A stretch of DNA of 64,000 nucleotides from Companilactobacillus paralimentarius DSM 13238 = JCM 10415 (GCF_001434985.1 NZ_AZES01000026.1:1-64000); one strand, 5' to 3'; shown: positions 48,253 through 59,036, counted from the first letter of the stretch. Notes: generated from the letters alone by a model not told the origin. Program-made: numbers and translations.

Positions 48253-49068
48253 TTAAATTTCTTTAACAGGAATTCTAATTTCTGTAACGTACTTGGACAG
48301 ATCGTCAGTTATTCCGTAATCGATCAAAGCTGTTTCTACAGCATCCCCTATAATTTTATAACGATGTTTCTGACAGTAATCTAGCAACTTTTGATACTGA
48401 ATAGCTGACGTTTCGTGCGTGCCATTAAATCTTAAACGTAAATATTGCCTTGCTATTAATTCACCAGTTGCCGCTTTATCGTCCCCCGGCTCAAGTATTA
48501 ACAATAAGCCACCATAATTTTCAAAACGATTCTGCTCTAATTCTGACTTTGATAACATTAGAGCAATCTTACCTAAGAAGATACTTTTATCAACACCAAA
48601 TTTTTGTCTCAAAGTAGTGATTGGCAACTCAATATCCTCTTTGGCATGATAATTTTCACTTAAAAAAATGACCGGAATTGATGGTAAATTGACTAGTTCA
48701 ACCACATTTAAATTACTTTGAATTGCATCATTTACTTGAAGAATTCGATCATCAATTCGCTGTTCTATACTTTGTAACGCTGTTATTTGTTGATGTACTT
48801 GTGACTTTTGTTCTCGTAGCATTTTCCCCAACAATGAGGTATCACGGGCCTCAAAAAAATTTCTAATCGACTCAATCGACAATCCCAACGCACGTAGATA
48901 AGTAATCACATTCAATCTTTCAAACTGTTCTGTCGAGTAATAACGATAATGTGTTTTCCGATTTATCCTGGCTGGCTTCAATAACCCCACTTCATCGTAA
49001 TAGCGAAGTGTGGTTATTTTTATTCTAAATATCTTCGATAATTGCCCAATAGTAAATAAAGGATTCAA
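48253..49068 (-). CDS. MerR family regulator with C-terminal effector domain
   Basis: A 271-residue regulator. The winged helix is FTIGQLSKIFRIKITTLRYYDEVGLLKPARI, then the dimerisation helix (residues about 80-120) and a GyrI-like effector-binding domain (about 125-270), as in BmrR/BltR multidrug sensors. Start is TTG with GGGGT upstream. It probably activates the DUF554 gene behind it through the MerR-type promoter in the gap. Confidence 0.85.
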   Translation of the reverse strand: MNPLFTIGQLSKIFRIKITTLRYYDEVGLLKPARINRKTHYRYYSTEQFERLNVITYLRALGLSIESIRNFFEARDTSLLGKMLREQKSQVHQQITALQSIEQRIDDRILQVNDAIQSNLNVVELVNLPSIPVIFLSENYHAKEDIELPITTLRQKFGVDKSIFLGKIALMLSKSELEQNRFENYGGLLLILEPGDDKAATGELIARQYLRLRFNGTHETSAIQYQKLLDYCQKHRYKIIGDAVETALIDYGITDDLSKYVTEIRIPVKEI

Positions 49069-49160
49069 TTTTATACCCCGTTTAATAATTTGTGAAGTTT
49101 AATTCAATCTCGAACAAAATAATAATTAATAATTGAATCAGATTGTTTTTTATTAAATCA

Positions 49161-49202
49161 TATAATGATAATGATAGAAAATACAATCACTTATTATTGT
49201 AT
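49161..49202 (+). promoter_or_regulatory. Promoter region of the surface-protein gene
   Basis: TATAAT (49161-49166) is embedded in ATAATGATAATGAT, which resembles a Fur/PerR-type box. Further down, ATACAAT (49181-49187) and ATTGTAT (49196-49202) form a dyad just before the GGGGAGG ribosome site. Regulator assignment is only suggestive. Confidence 0.4.
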
Positions 49203-49219
49203 CTTAGGGGAGGATATGA

Positions 49220-51826
49220 ATGAGTAAGGAATATAGATACATTCGTAGAATCATAGGCATATTTTTCATTGCCTTATTTTGTTTTATCACCTTTAATAAC
49301 AGCACCACTTTAAACGTTAAAGCCTTTTCTGAAAGTGATGTAATTACTAATACCAATAAAATTGATGATGGTATTAGTACGTGGCATCAGATATCAGGAA
49401 CCAATCCCAGTAACAGCGGCTACGTTGGTTCTATTCAGATTAGTAACGGTGTTTATTTGAAATATACTTTTGGATCGGCTCGTGATAAATATGGTAATGT
49501 GACAAGCGGCGGTGATAATACTGTAGCCACTGACGTTACCAAACTGAATAGCGGTGTTTACGGTGCGGGATATAATTACTATTCTAAAATCAATGTTTTT
49601 ATTGATAATCATGGTAAATACAATAGTATCGTTCATCAAGGACAAGATTCCTATATCAACGGTAGTCCTCAGAAAACTTCTGATTCATCATTCGATTACG
49701 CCCTTGTTTCTGGTTCATCAGGTAAATATTATGCTGATCATTCAGTAATGGGAAAAATGAGCCCCAAAGTTTTTATGTATGGTTATGACAGTAACAATCG
49801 TCTAGTCTTAAAAATTGCCGGATATCTGGCTAGTGGACCTGGTGCCCGTGCTTATGCTGAAGTAGTTTTACGTCCCTCAGCAACTGGAGCACCTATTGTT
49901 CAACGTGAACTCTACGTCTACACTCCTTCTGGACAAGTACAATTCCAACCATATTTTGGTGAAGATACTGCGATGAATGACGATAGTACCATATATGACG
50001 CTTCTACTAATACTAGTGTTGATGCCGTTGGTGATGACGTTCCACTTTATGCTATCGGTGGCGGTCAAGGTCTTTATATTAATAGTGCTAAGAATACTAG
50101 TAACAGTAAATCTAAATTATTTGTCACAAATAATGTTCCCGGTGGATTCAAGAATTACATGGGTATTGCTTTTTCCAGCCAATACTCACAAGATATTAAA
50201 GGTAAACCTGTCAGCAGTAATGCCGGTAACGTATTAACACCTAACCTTAAACCTGGTGGCAGTGATCCTGGTGATACTGACAAAGCTGCCGGAGAACCAC
50301 TTCTATTTGCCAATACACAAAATGGTGGATTGCAAGCTATTGTTGATGCCAATGGTCGTCAAAATTCAGCATATGTATTGAGATGGGATAGTGTCACATT
50401 GCCTGCTGGCAGTACAGGTCACTACGCTTCAACAATAGGTGCAACCGTATCCCCTTACGCTGTACCTATCGTAACTAAGACTTACACAAATAGTAATCAG
50501 AATTCCGATGGAACAAATAATGTTGGCGACACACTTCATTTCAAATTAAAGGTTGTTAATAACGGTTTGAATTCCCACTGGAATTACAGCAAATTAGTTG
50601 ATACATTGCCTAAGGGATTGCAACTAGATCAAGACTCTGTTAAATATGTTTCTACTAAATCAGTTTCATACGGTTCTGGTTCTAATCAATATGACAAAGA
50701 TGTTGTCGATGGAAGTGGTAATATTTCTGCTTCTTCAACGACAAATAATACAATCAACTTTACACCCAATAAAGTTCTAGAAGATAAAGCTACTTATACT
50801 GTTACCTTTGATGCTACAGTTACGTTTGCTGCTGGGGAGAGTTCTAGTTTGACTAACTCAGCCTCTTTCTATGGTAATAATCAAAACGCTAGTGGAGTCG
50901 CACTCGATACTACTGCTACTTATAATGACAGCGTAAAAATACCTATAGCAAGTCCTCATCTTGACATCTCATTCGACAAGACATTACGTAATGACACTAC
51001 TAATCCAACTGGTAGTTTTTCAAATTCAGCTGATGGTAAAAAGGGTGACACTATTGAATATAAAGCTACAATCAAACCTACCGGAACTGATACCGTAAAA
51101 AGTGCCATCTTCAATGATAAACTCCCTGCAGGACTAGAATTGAAAGCAAATAGCGTCACAGTGAATGGTGTCGCCCAAAGTGGTGATATCGATGGTATCA
51201 ATTTAGGCTCCATTGCAAATAACGGTACAGTAACCATTGGCTTTAAAGCTACAGTTACGGCTGTTACTAAACAAACCGCGACTAACATTGCTGTTTTGAA
51301 TAGTATTAAAACAGCTAATGGTAAAACATATAATAATTTTCAATCTACCAGTGCTATCCTAAACATTGCTGAAACAGCGCCAACAATGAGTTTCGAACAA
51401 GTTCCAACTTCTATTGATTTCGGCGTCATCAATAGCTCTGGCTCTGAAAGAATATTGCCTAACGTCAAAACCGATGGTCATTTGGTAGTTGATCATACCA
51501 GTGACACTCCCTTCCAAATCACTGTAGGTTATGACAATGATAATGACGATGCCATTAAAAATACTGGCGATAATTCAAAACTAATTCAAGATAACGACAA
51601 TGCTATTTACTTTAACCAAAATAATAATACTAATAAGGAAAATTGGTTGCCTCTTTCGGCCAGTGGTATTCCCATCAAAGATGAAGGCTTCTCTGGATCG
51701 CATACAAACTACGATTTAACTAATTACATCGGCTTAAAGCAATGGCGTTTGCGTGTTCCAGGTACAGCTACATCTGGTCAATATTCAGGTAAAATAACTT
51801 GGTCAATGCAAGATACTTTACAATAG
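49220..51826 (+). CDS. Large secreted surface protein with DUF11-type repeats and WxL-like C-terminus
   Basis: 868 residues. Signal peptide with basic start and hydrophobic core (residues 8-33), cleavage probably near NVKA. Residues 40-430 form a beta-rich region without a recognised name. Two DUF11-type modules follow, about 440-555 (LPKGLQL) and 575-700 (LPAGLEL). The last 150 residues resemble a WxL domain: QWRLRVP and ITWSMQDTL, with the second motif degenerate (WSM). No LPXTG anchor. WxL domains bind peptidoglycan non-covalently; the usual DUF916 partner is not nearby. Possibly an adhesin. Confidence 0.75.
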   Translation: MSKEYRYIRRIIGIFFIALFCFITFNNSTTLNVKAFSESDVITNTNKIDDGISTWHQISGTNPSNSGYVGSIQISNGVYLKYTFGSARDKYGNVTSGGDNTVATDVTKLNSGVYGAGYNYYSKINVFIDNHGKYNSIVHQGQDSYINGSPQKTSDSSFDYALVSGSSGKYYADHSVMGKMSPKVFMYGYDSNNRLVLKIAGYLASGPGARAYAEVVLRPSATGAPIVQRELYVYTPSGQVQFQPYFGEDTAMNDDSTIYDASTNTSVDAVGDDVPLYAIGGGQGLYINSAKNTSNSKSKLFVTNNVPGGFKNYMGIAFSSQYSQDIKGKPVSSNAGNVLTPNLKPGGSDPGDTDKAAGEPLLFANTQNGGLQAIVDANGRQNSAYVLRWDSVTLPAGSTGHYASTIGATVSPYAVPIVTKTYTNSNQNSDGTNNVGDTLHFKLKVVNNGLNSHWNYSKLVDTLPKGLQLDQDSVKYVSTKSVSYGSGSNQYDKDVVDGSGNISASSTTNNTINFTPNKVLEDKATYTVTFDATVTFAAGESSSLTNSASFYGNNQNASGVALDTTATYNDSVKIPIASPHLDISFDKTLRNDTTNPTGSFSNSADGKKGDTIEYKATIKPTGTDTVKSAIFNDKLPAGLELKANSVTVNGVAQSGDIDGINLGSIANNGTVTIGFKATVTAVTKQTATNIAVLNSIKTANGKTYNNFQSTSAILNIAETAPTMSFEQVPTSIDFGVINSSGSERILPNVKTDGHLVVDHTSDTPFQITVGYDNDNDDAIKNTGDNSKLIQDNDNAIYFNQNNNTNKENWLPLSASGIPIKDEGFSGSHTNYDLTNYIGLKQWRLRVPGTATSGQYSGKITWSMQDTLQ

Positions 51827-51848
51827 ACTCACGATTATTACATCTACA

Positions 51849-51894
51849 AAAATATTCAGCAGCTTATCAAAAAGTTGCTGGATATTTATTTTTC
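51849..51894 (+). terminator. Terminator after the surface-protein gene
   Basis: AAATATTCAGCA pairs with TGCTGGATATTT (one mismatch), followed by ATTTTT. Confidence 0.8.
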
Positions 51895-52088
51895 CATAAC
51901 ATAATTTTTAATACAATATTGCCCATTTTTATGCAATTTGTCTATTATGAGACAAAAATCATAATCATTCCATTATAAATATATTATTACTTATGTATAA
52001 TATTCATGTATCAAAAATCAAAAAATATATTTTAATTTTATTATGTAAGGTCATCTAAACATATTTCCTAAAGGGGGTTAATAAAAAA

Positions 52089-53219
52089 TTGTTAACAAAG
52101 TATGTTTTACAGGAGATGCCTTTACTCACTAGTCTCTTCTTTATCTTTGGTGTTTTTATTATTTACGAAATATTATTTGATGGAGTCAGATCAGTTTTAT
52201 CTTTAAAAGAAATCAATATTGAATCGGGTTTTCTCAAAGCCCAACTAGGAATCATGTATTTATCTATTCTTTTATTCGGCCTGCAAACTCTCGTCGTCAA
52301 TCGACAAACTACTTGGATTTTCATTAATTTTCAAATTATCGCTTTAATTTTCTGTGCTGTCTTTCTGGATGCACCAATTAATTATCCCATCTTCATTCCT
52401 ATTGTCTTAGCATTTATGATTTTCAATTCGGCCATCTTTTATTGGGAATCATGGTGCTTTGCCTTAACGCTATTTCTTTTTTATTATTCACTAAAATACA
52501 TTAAGAAAAAGCGAACTAATTCCTTTCCATTCATTTACTATATGCTGGATGGACTGTTCTTCGGTACTATTCTTTGGGGTCTAGCCAGAATCAAATTCTC
52601 TCTTAACGGAGCTATCATTTTTCAACAAGTATCTTACCTAATTGTTTTCGAAATTTTTGTTTACAGCTATATCGGCTTCTTTATCCGTGATATCCGCGTT
52701 AAACAGACACTTTATGAGTTTGCTCACTTAGATGCCCTGACACACGTTAAAAATTTTGCTGCCTTCGATAATGACATTCATTCTTTTTTCAATCAACATC
52801 AGAGTAATGATATTAATGTTGCCATGATTATGTTCGACATTGACCATTTCAAAAATATTAATGACCACTATGGACATTTAGTTGGTGATAAAGTTTTACA
52901 ACAAGTCGCCGACATTACACAAACAGTTCTCAATGCCAACGATGAAAATATCAATTTTTATCGTACTGGTGGTGAAGAATTCAATATTCTCTTACCTAAT
53001 TACAAATTATCAGAAATAGATTCCATTACTCAAGAAGTTTTCACAGCCATCAATAATTCTCAATTTAATTTCAACAATCAAACCGTTGACGTTTCAGTCT
53101 CTGTGGGTAGTTCTGAAATAAGAGAAAATGATCTTAATTCGGATGAATTTTTTAACCGAGTTGACGATGCGCTCTACCACTCAAAAAGAAATGGGCGTAT
53201 GCGAATTACTAAGAGTTAA
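52089..53219 (+). CDS. Membrane diguanylate cyclase (GGDEF)
   Basis: 376 residues. About six membrane spans fill residues 10-200, followed by a GGDEF domain (210-376). DALTHVKN (215-222), metal-binding MFDIDHFKNIN (Asp250) and the intact signature RTGGEEF (294-298) indicate an active c-di-GMP synthase. The RxxD inhibitory site that should lie nine residues before GGEEF is absent. No EAL or HD-GYP partner occurs in the window. Start is TTG with AAAGGGGG upstream. The membrane part probably senses an envelope or external signal. Confidence 0.88.
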   Translation: MLTKYVLQEMPLLTSLFFIFGVFIIYEILFDGVRSVLSLKEINIESGFLKAQLGIMYLSILLFGLQTLVVNRQTTWIFINFQIIALIFCAVFLDAPINYPIFIPIVLAFMIFNSAIFYWESWCFALTLFLFYYSLKYIKKKRTNSFPFIYYMLDGLFFGTILWGLARIKFSLNGAIIFQQVSYLIVFEIFVYSYIGFFIRDIRVKQTLYEFAHLDALTHVKNFAAFDNDIHSFFNQHQSNDINVAMIMFDIDHFKNINDHYGHLVGDKVLQQVADITQTVLNANDENINFYRTGGEEFNILLPNYKLSEIDSITQEVFTAINNSQFNFNNQTVDVSVSVGSSEIRENDLNSDEFFNRVDDALYHSKRNGRMRITKS

Positions 53220-53249
53220 ACAATCTATTTTTGTATTATTTATCAATCA

Positions 53250-53304
53250 TAAAAAGAGGTGTTCATGTTAACCAAAATTAATCGGTTAATATGAACACCT
53301 CTTT
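53250..53304. terminator. Bidirectional terminator-like hairpin
   Basis: AAAGAGGTGTTCAT...AACC pairs with GGTTAATATGAACACCTCTTT in a stem of about 20 bp. The stronger T-run is on the minus strand (CTTTTT), so it can stop transcripts coming through the structured element as well as those from the cyclase gene. Confidence 0.8.
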
Positions 53305-53356
53305 AATTTCAAAATTAAAGCCCTAAATAGTTAAAACACTATTTAGTCTGGAGTAA

Positions 53357-53520
53357 GAATTTGGAATGCGTTCAGTTATGAAATCATTGTTAACGGCTTT
53401 GCCGTTTACAATGAGGCCGGACTTGAAGATCCATAATTTCACACAAAGCGTGGAATTATTAGCTTCAAGCCGTGCCCATAACGTTCCAATGCATTCCAAA
53501 TTCCTGCGGAAGGCGGAATT
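53357..53520. ncRNA. Strongly structured non-coding element (candidate RNA or dispersed repeat)
   Basis: The 53220-53542 gap has no gene but folds as a closed multi-branch structure. The outer helix is 53357-53372 with 53488-53503 (16 bp, one wobble), extended by GTTATG (53375-53380) with CATAAC (53477-53482). Inside are hairpin A (53384-53414; TAACGGC/GCCGTTT with a 3-nt loop) and hairpin B (53415-53476; CTTGAAG/CTTCAAG, then ATAATTTCAC/GTGGAATTAT with a 7-nt loop). AATTCC/GGAATT forms a small hairpin at 53499-53520. Strand and function are not determined; I could not match it to a named RNA. Confidence 0.6.
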
Positions 53521-53542
53521 TCAAGCACACTTATACTACTTA

Positions 53543-54103
53543 CTATGATTGCTTAACCATTTCAGCACCAATGCCAGCTTTATCACAAATAATGGCAATG
53601 ACATACTCGATTGTCTCCGTATCATCCCAATCAGCTGACAAATCCAAATTAACTTCACGACCATCTTTTAACTTTATTTCCAAATAATATGGTGTTGGCA
53701 AATTGAACATAATTTTTTTAGGTGCATAGAATGATCCACCCAAAATATTAGCAGGTGCATTCATTTCTCGACCCACGATCACTCGCAAAGACTTAACATC
53801 AACAAATTTAAAACTCATTTTATCTTCGCTAAAAGGCATCAATACTGATTGAAATTTGACACCGAAGTTTTGATAATCGTAACATCTAATACCATCATCG
53901 GTAACTTCCCAATAGCCATAAAAATCTGATAAAGTTTTGGCAAAAATAAGCGCAGTTATAACAAGAAAAGTTACTCCTAAAATTACCGCCAATAATATTT
54001 GATGCGTAAATACTGTTATCACTAAACCAACTAATATACCAACTACCCAACTCACGATCATTGGCACGTAGTTAATCTTGCGACCAAATTCAATACTATC
54101 CAT
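53543..54103 (-). CDS. Membrane protein with PH-like domain, function unknown
   Basis: 186 residues. Two membrane helices close together (about 12-32 and 36-56) are followed by a beta-rich soluble domain (YGYWEVTDDGIRCYDYQNFGVKFQSVLMPF ... YYLEIKLKDGREVNLDL) resembling bacterial PH (YdbS/DUF304-like) domains. No known partner beside it. Weak ribosome site (AGAGAG). The structured element lies just beyond its 3' end. Confidence 0.65.
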   Translation of the reverse strand: MDSIEFGRKINYVPMIVSWVVGILVGLVITVFTHQILLAVILGVTFLVITALIFAKTLSDFYGYWEVTDDGIRCYDYQNFGVKFQSVLMPFSEDKMSFKFVDVKSLRVIVGREMNAPANILGGSFYAPKKIMFNLPTPYYLEIKLKDGREVNLDLSADWDDTETIEYVIAIICDKAGIGAEMVKQS

Positions 54104-54169
54104 TCTAATTCTCTCTTCTTCTCTATACTCTAATAAACAATTCTATACTTTTCACATTCACAAAGACAA

Positions 54170-54206
54170 TAAAAAATAAGACCACATATTGTATGCAGTC
54201 TTATCA
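54170..54206 (-). terminator. Terminator of the PEP synthase gene
   Basis: ATAAGAC pairs with GTCTTAT, extended by CACAT/GTATG-type pairs, with a T-run on the minus strand, 20 nt after the stop. Confidence 0.75.
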
Positions 54207-54221
54207 ACATAATTCAATTAA

Positions 54222-56618
54222 TTATTTCCAATCATAATCTGTCGGATCATTTAGTCCCCTCCCAGTGGCTTTATTCAACATAATTCTTTGTTCAAAGCGA
54301 GCTACATTACGTTTCGTTTCCTTAACCATATCTGGATTGACTGAAACATAATCAATGCCGCATTTAATTAAGAAGTTAGTGAAGTCTGGATACTCTGATG
54401 GTGCTTGACCACAAATACCAACAGTCTTGCCATCTTTATGAGCTACTTTGATCAAGTGGTTGATAGCACGTTTAACAGCTAGATTACGCTCATCGAACAA
54501 ACTAGCCACTGTATCATTATTACGATCACAGCCAAGAATCAACATTGCTAAATCGTTTGATCCGATTGAGTAACCATCAACATACTTGTTAAACTGATCG
54601 GCTAAAATAATATTTGTTGGGATTTCAGCCATCATATATACATGGAAGTCGACACTACGTACAAGGCCTTCACCACGCATAATATCAGTAACCTTTTGAG
54701 CTTCATCAACAGTTCTAACGAATGGGATCATAACATTCAAGTTCTTTAAACCAAATTCGTTACGTACTTTCTTAACAGCAGCCAATTCGAGTTTAAAGGC
54801 TTCGATATATTTAGGGTCATAGTAACGTGAAGCACCACGCCAACCTAGTAAATCAGCTGGTTCATGTGGTTCATATTTGTCGCCACCCTTTAAGTTACGA
54901 TACTCACTAGACTTGAAGTCTGAGAAACGTAATACCATTGGACGAGGAGCCATAGCACGAGCAACTTTAGCAATTCCATCAGCTAACATATCAACAACTT
55001 TTTCTGGATGTCCTTGTTCAATCAAATATAGTGGATGTTCATGAATAAAGGTTGTCCACAAGAACTCTTCACGCATCAAGCCAATTCCGTCAGCTGGTAA
55101 TGTTGAATATTTATCGGCTAAATCAGGATCACCAAGATTCATCATTACTCCAGTTGCTGTAGGTGCAAATGTTTCAGCTGCAACTACTTGACCGCCAGCT
55201 TGAGTTGGTTCTGGTTTCTTAAGCAGGCTCTCAACTTTACCTATGTAGACAATACCATTTGTAGCATCAACTGTAACAACATCGCCCGTCTTCAAAGCAT
55301 CAGTTGCAGCAACGTTCATACTCTTGGTACCAACGATACATGGAATTTGCATTTCACGGGAAACGATAGCAGCATGACAAGTCATCCCACCATTATTAGT
55401 TACAATGGCAGCGGCTTTCTTCATAGCAGGAACCCAATCAGGCGATGTCATCAAAGTAACAAGGATTTCGCCTTCTTTGAATTGGTCAATATCTTTAGGA
55501 TCATCAATAACATGTACAACACCACTAGCTAAACCGGGACTAGCTGGCAATCCACGAACTGCAACTTTAGCATCTGCTTCTGCAACCACGTTATCATCTC
55601 CACCGTTAGCTTTATTCTTCTTACGTTGTGACCAAACAGTCTCTGGACGAACTTGAACGATCCACAATTTATTAGTATTGCTATCAAGAGCATATTCCAT
55701 ATCCATATAACAGCCATAGTGACGCTCAATCTCTTTAGCATATCCGGCTAATTCAATAACTTGGCTGTCAGTCAAGACTGGTTGACCTTGTAATTCTTCA
55801 GGTACTTCTTGTTCTTTAGTACCACCAGTTGAATCTCTAATTAATTCAATTGGTTGTTTAATAATATTCTTTTCAACAATCTTCATTGATTGCTTGTCTA
55901 CAACAAAATGATCAGGCGTTACTTTTCCTAAAACAATATATTCACCTAAACCATAGATAGCATCAATCACAATCTTAGACTCATCACCATTAGCGACGTT
56001 AACCGAGAACATGATTCCTGATGCTTTAGAGAAAACCATCATCTGAATAGCAGCTGACAAAGCAACTTTTTCATGTGGAAAATGTTGCTTGTGTCTGTAG
56101 TACGTTGCACGATCAGTAAAGAGTGATGAATAACATTGTTGTACACGGTTAACGACATCATCGGCTCCTCTAATATTTAGATAAGACTCTTGTTGGCCAG
56201 CAAATGAGGCATTAGGCAAATCTTCAGCTGTAGCAGACGATCTAATCGCTACGAATGGATCAGTCTGTCCCATCTTGTCAGAGAGATCGGCATATGCTTT
56301 CTTAATATCATCAGCCAAATCAATTGGCATCGTTGCTCCAACGATCAAATTTCGAATTTCTTCACATGTCTTATGAAGTTCATCGGAATTCTCGTAGTCA
56401 CTTATACTTTCCAACAATGCATTAACCTTATCGTTCAATCCAGTTTGATGCATGAAGTATTGATATGCGCGTGCGGTCGTTGCAAAACCATATGGTACCG
56501 GTACGTCCATTGAGGAAGTCATTTCTCCCAAAGAAGAAGACTTTCCACCAACTAAATTAACATCCTTGCGATGCAATTCATCAAACCATAAAACATTCGC
56601 AGTATCTCGACTACTCAT
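54222..56618 (-). CDS. ppsA: Phosphoenolpyruvate synthase (pyruvate, water dikinase)
   Basis: A 798-residue three-domain enzyme making PEP from pyruvate and ATP. ATP-grasp domain (about 1-340; GGKSSSLGEMTSS, IRSSATAEDLPNASFAGQQES), swivelling domain with the phosphorylated His in GGMTCHAAIVSRE, and PEP/pyruvate barrel (SIGSNDLAMLILG, GICGQAPSEYPDF). The length and the LWIVQVRPETVWS block fit PpsA rather than PTS enzyme I or PPDK. It allows gluconeogenesis from pyruvate or lactate. ATG with AAGGAGG. Monocistronic. Confidence 0.93.
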   Translation of the reverse strand: MSSRDTANVLWFDELHRKDVNLVGGKSSSLGEMTSSMDVPVPYGFATTARAYQYFMHQTGLNDKVNALLESISDYENSDELHKTCEEIRNLIVGATMPIDLADDIKKAYADLSDKMGQTDPFVAIRSSATAEDLPNASFAGQQESYLNIRGADDVVNRVQQCYSSLFTDRATYYRHKQHFPHEKVALSAAIQMMVFSKASGIMFSVNVANGDESKIVIDAIYGLGEYIVLGKVTPDHFVVDKQSMKIVEKNIIKQPIELIRDSTGGTKEQEVPEELQGQPVLTDSQVIELAGYAKEIERHYGCYMDMEYALDSNTNKLWIVQVRPETVWSQRKKNKANGGDDNVVAEADAKVAVRGLPASPGLASGVVHVIDDPKDIDQFKEGEILVTLMTSPDWVPAMKKAAAIVTNNGGMTCHAAIVSREMQIPCIVGTKSMNVAATDALKTGDVVTVDATNGIVYIGKVESLLKKPEPTQAGGQVVAAETFAPTATGVMMNLGDPDLADKYSTLPADGIGLMREEFLWTTFIHEHPLYLIEQGHPEKVVDMLADGIAKVARAMAPRPMVLRFSDFKSSEYRNLKGGDKYEPHEPADLLGWRGASRYYDPKYIEAFKLELAAVKKVRNEFGLKNLNVMIPFVRTVDEAQKVTDIMRGEGLVRSVDFHVYMMAEIPTNIILADQFNKYVDGYSIGSNDLAMLILGCDRNNDTVASLFDERNLAVKRAINHLIKVAHKDGKTVGICGQAPSEYPDFTNFLIKCGIDYVSVNPDMVKETKRNVARFEQRIMLNKATGRGLNDPTDYDWK

Positions 56619-56922
56619 GATAATATTGCCTCCTTATATTTCCGATTTAATTCTATTCTATGCATAATTGAAATTGCTTTTTATAAGTAATTTCATTACG
56701 ACCACATTATAGTTCATTTACTCACAAATAGTAAACATGTTTAAACCATTTTTGGCTTAAAATATTAACCTAATTCCATTGACTTCTTGATAAATAAAAC
56801 GGTATATTCATTGATATATACGGATTGTATAGTAAAATTAGTCAATTTTTATTAATCAATAATAATCATAATTTATATCATTTTTAAAAGTTCATTTCAT
56901 CACAATATTGTCATATAAGTGC
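56619..56922. promoter_or_regulatory. ppsA upstream region (no gene seen)
   Basis: An AT-rich gap. On the minus strand TATAAT (56711-56706) is a plausible ppsA -10. Beside it, TAAACATGTTTA (56732-56743) is a perfect 12-bp palindrome overlapping the -35 region and could be an operator. No cre match and no credible ORF were found in the rest. Confidence 0.4.
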
Positions 56923-56957
56923 AAAAAAAAGAAGCATATCAGTTAAGATATGCTTCT
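56923..56957 (-). terminator. Terminator of groESL
   Basis: GAAGCATATC and GATATGCTTC form a 10-bp perfect stem with a 6-base loop; on the minus strand eight T's follow. Confidence 0.92.
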
Positions 56958-56986
56958 TAAATTATCTTCATATATGAATCAAAAGA

Positions 56987-58627
<1,641 letters not shown>

Positions 58628-58676
58628 TCACACTCCATAATTAAATTCTTTTAGTTAAATTTTTTTAAGTTTAAAA

Positions 58677-58961
58677 TTAATCAATAACCGCCATGATATC
58701 TTTTTCATGAAGGATTAAATATTCATTGTCTTCATACTTAACTGTTGAGCCTGAGTATTTATCAAAAAGAACTTTATCACCCTTTTTAACGTTCATAGGT
58801 AATTTCTTTCCATCTTCAGTAACTAAGCCTTCACCAACGGCAACAACATCGGCTGTTTGTGGCTTCTCCTTAGCGTTGTTTGCTAAAACAATGCCACCAA
58901 CTGTCTTTTCTTCTTCTTTATCGACTGTTACAATGACTCTATCTCCAAGTGGTTTTAACAA
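58677..58961 (-). CDS. groS: Co-chaperonin GroES
   Basis: A 94-residue co-chaperonin: [26 protein letters not shown] with the mobile loop, and [33 protein letters not shown]. Start is TTG with GGAGGG 7 nt upstream. Heads the groESL operon behind a CIRCE operator. Confidence 0.96.
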   Translation of the reverse strand: MLKPLGDRVIVTVDKEEEKTVGGIVLANNAKEKPQTADVVAVGEGLVTEDGKKLPMNVKKGDKVLFDKYSGSTVKYEDNEYLILHEKDIMAVID

Positions 58962-59009
58962 TTTAAATCCCTCCGATTATTATTTTTCTTAGTGTTTATT
59001 TTTATATCT

Positions 59010-59036
59010 TTAGCACTCGAACATCTCTTGTGCTAA
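59010..59036. promoter_or_regulatory. CIRCE operator (HrcA) upstream of groESL
   Basis: TTAGCACTC (59010-59018), a 9-bp spacer and TTGTGCTAA (59028-59036). One arm is perfect and the other matches 7 of 9 positions of the CIRCE inverted repeat, with exact spacing. HrcA is the expected repressor; its gene is not in the window. Confidence 0.88.

Noticed and set aside
53250-53304. Long inverted repeat considered as a transposon end or MITE
   Set aside because: No target duplication or transposase is visible, and the stem with flanking A/T-runs right after a stop codon is better explained as a terminator.
54222-56618. ppsA considered as pyruvate phosphate dikinase or PTS enzyme I
   Set aside because: Length (798), the N-terminal ATP-grasp domain and the RPETVWS block fit PEP synthase; enzyme I lacks the ATP-grasp domain and PPDK is longer.
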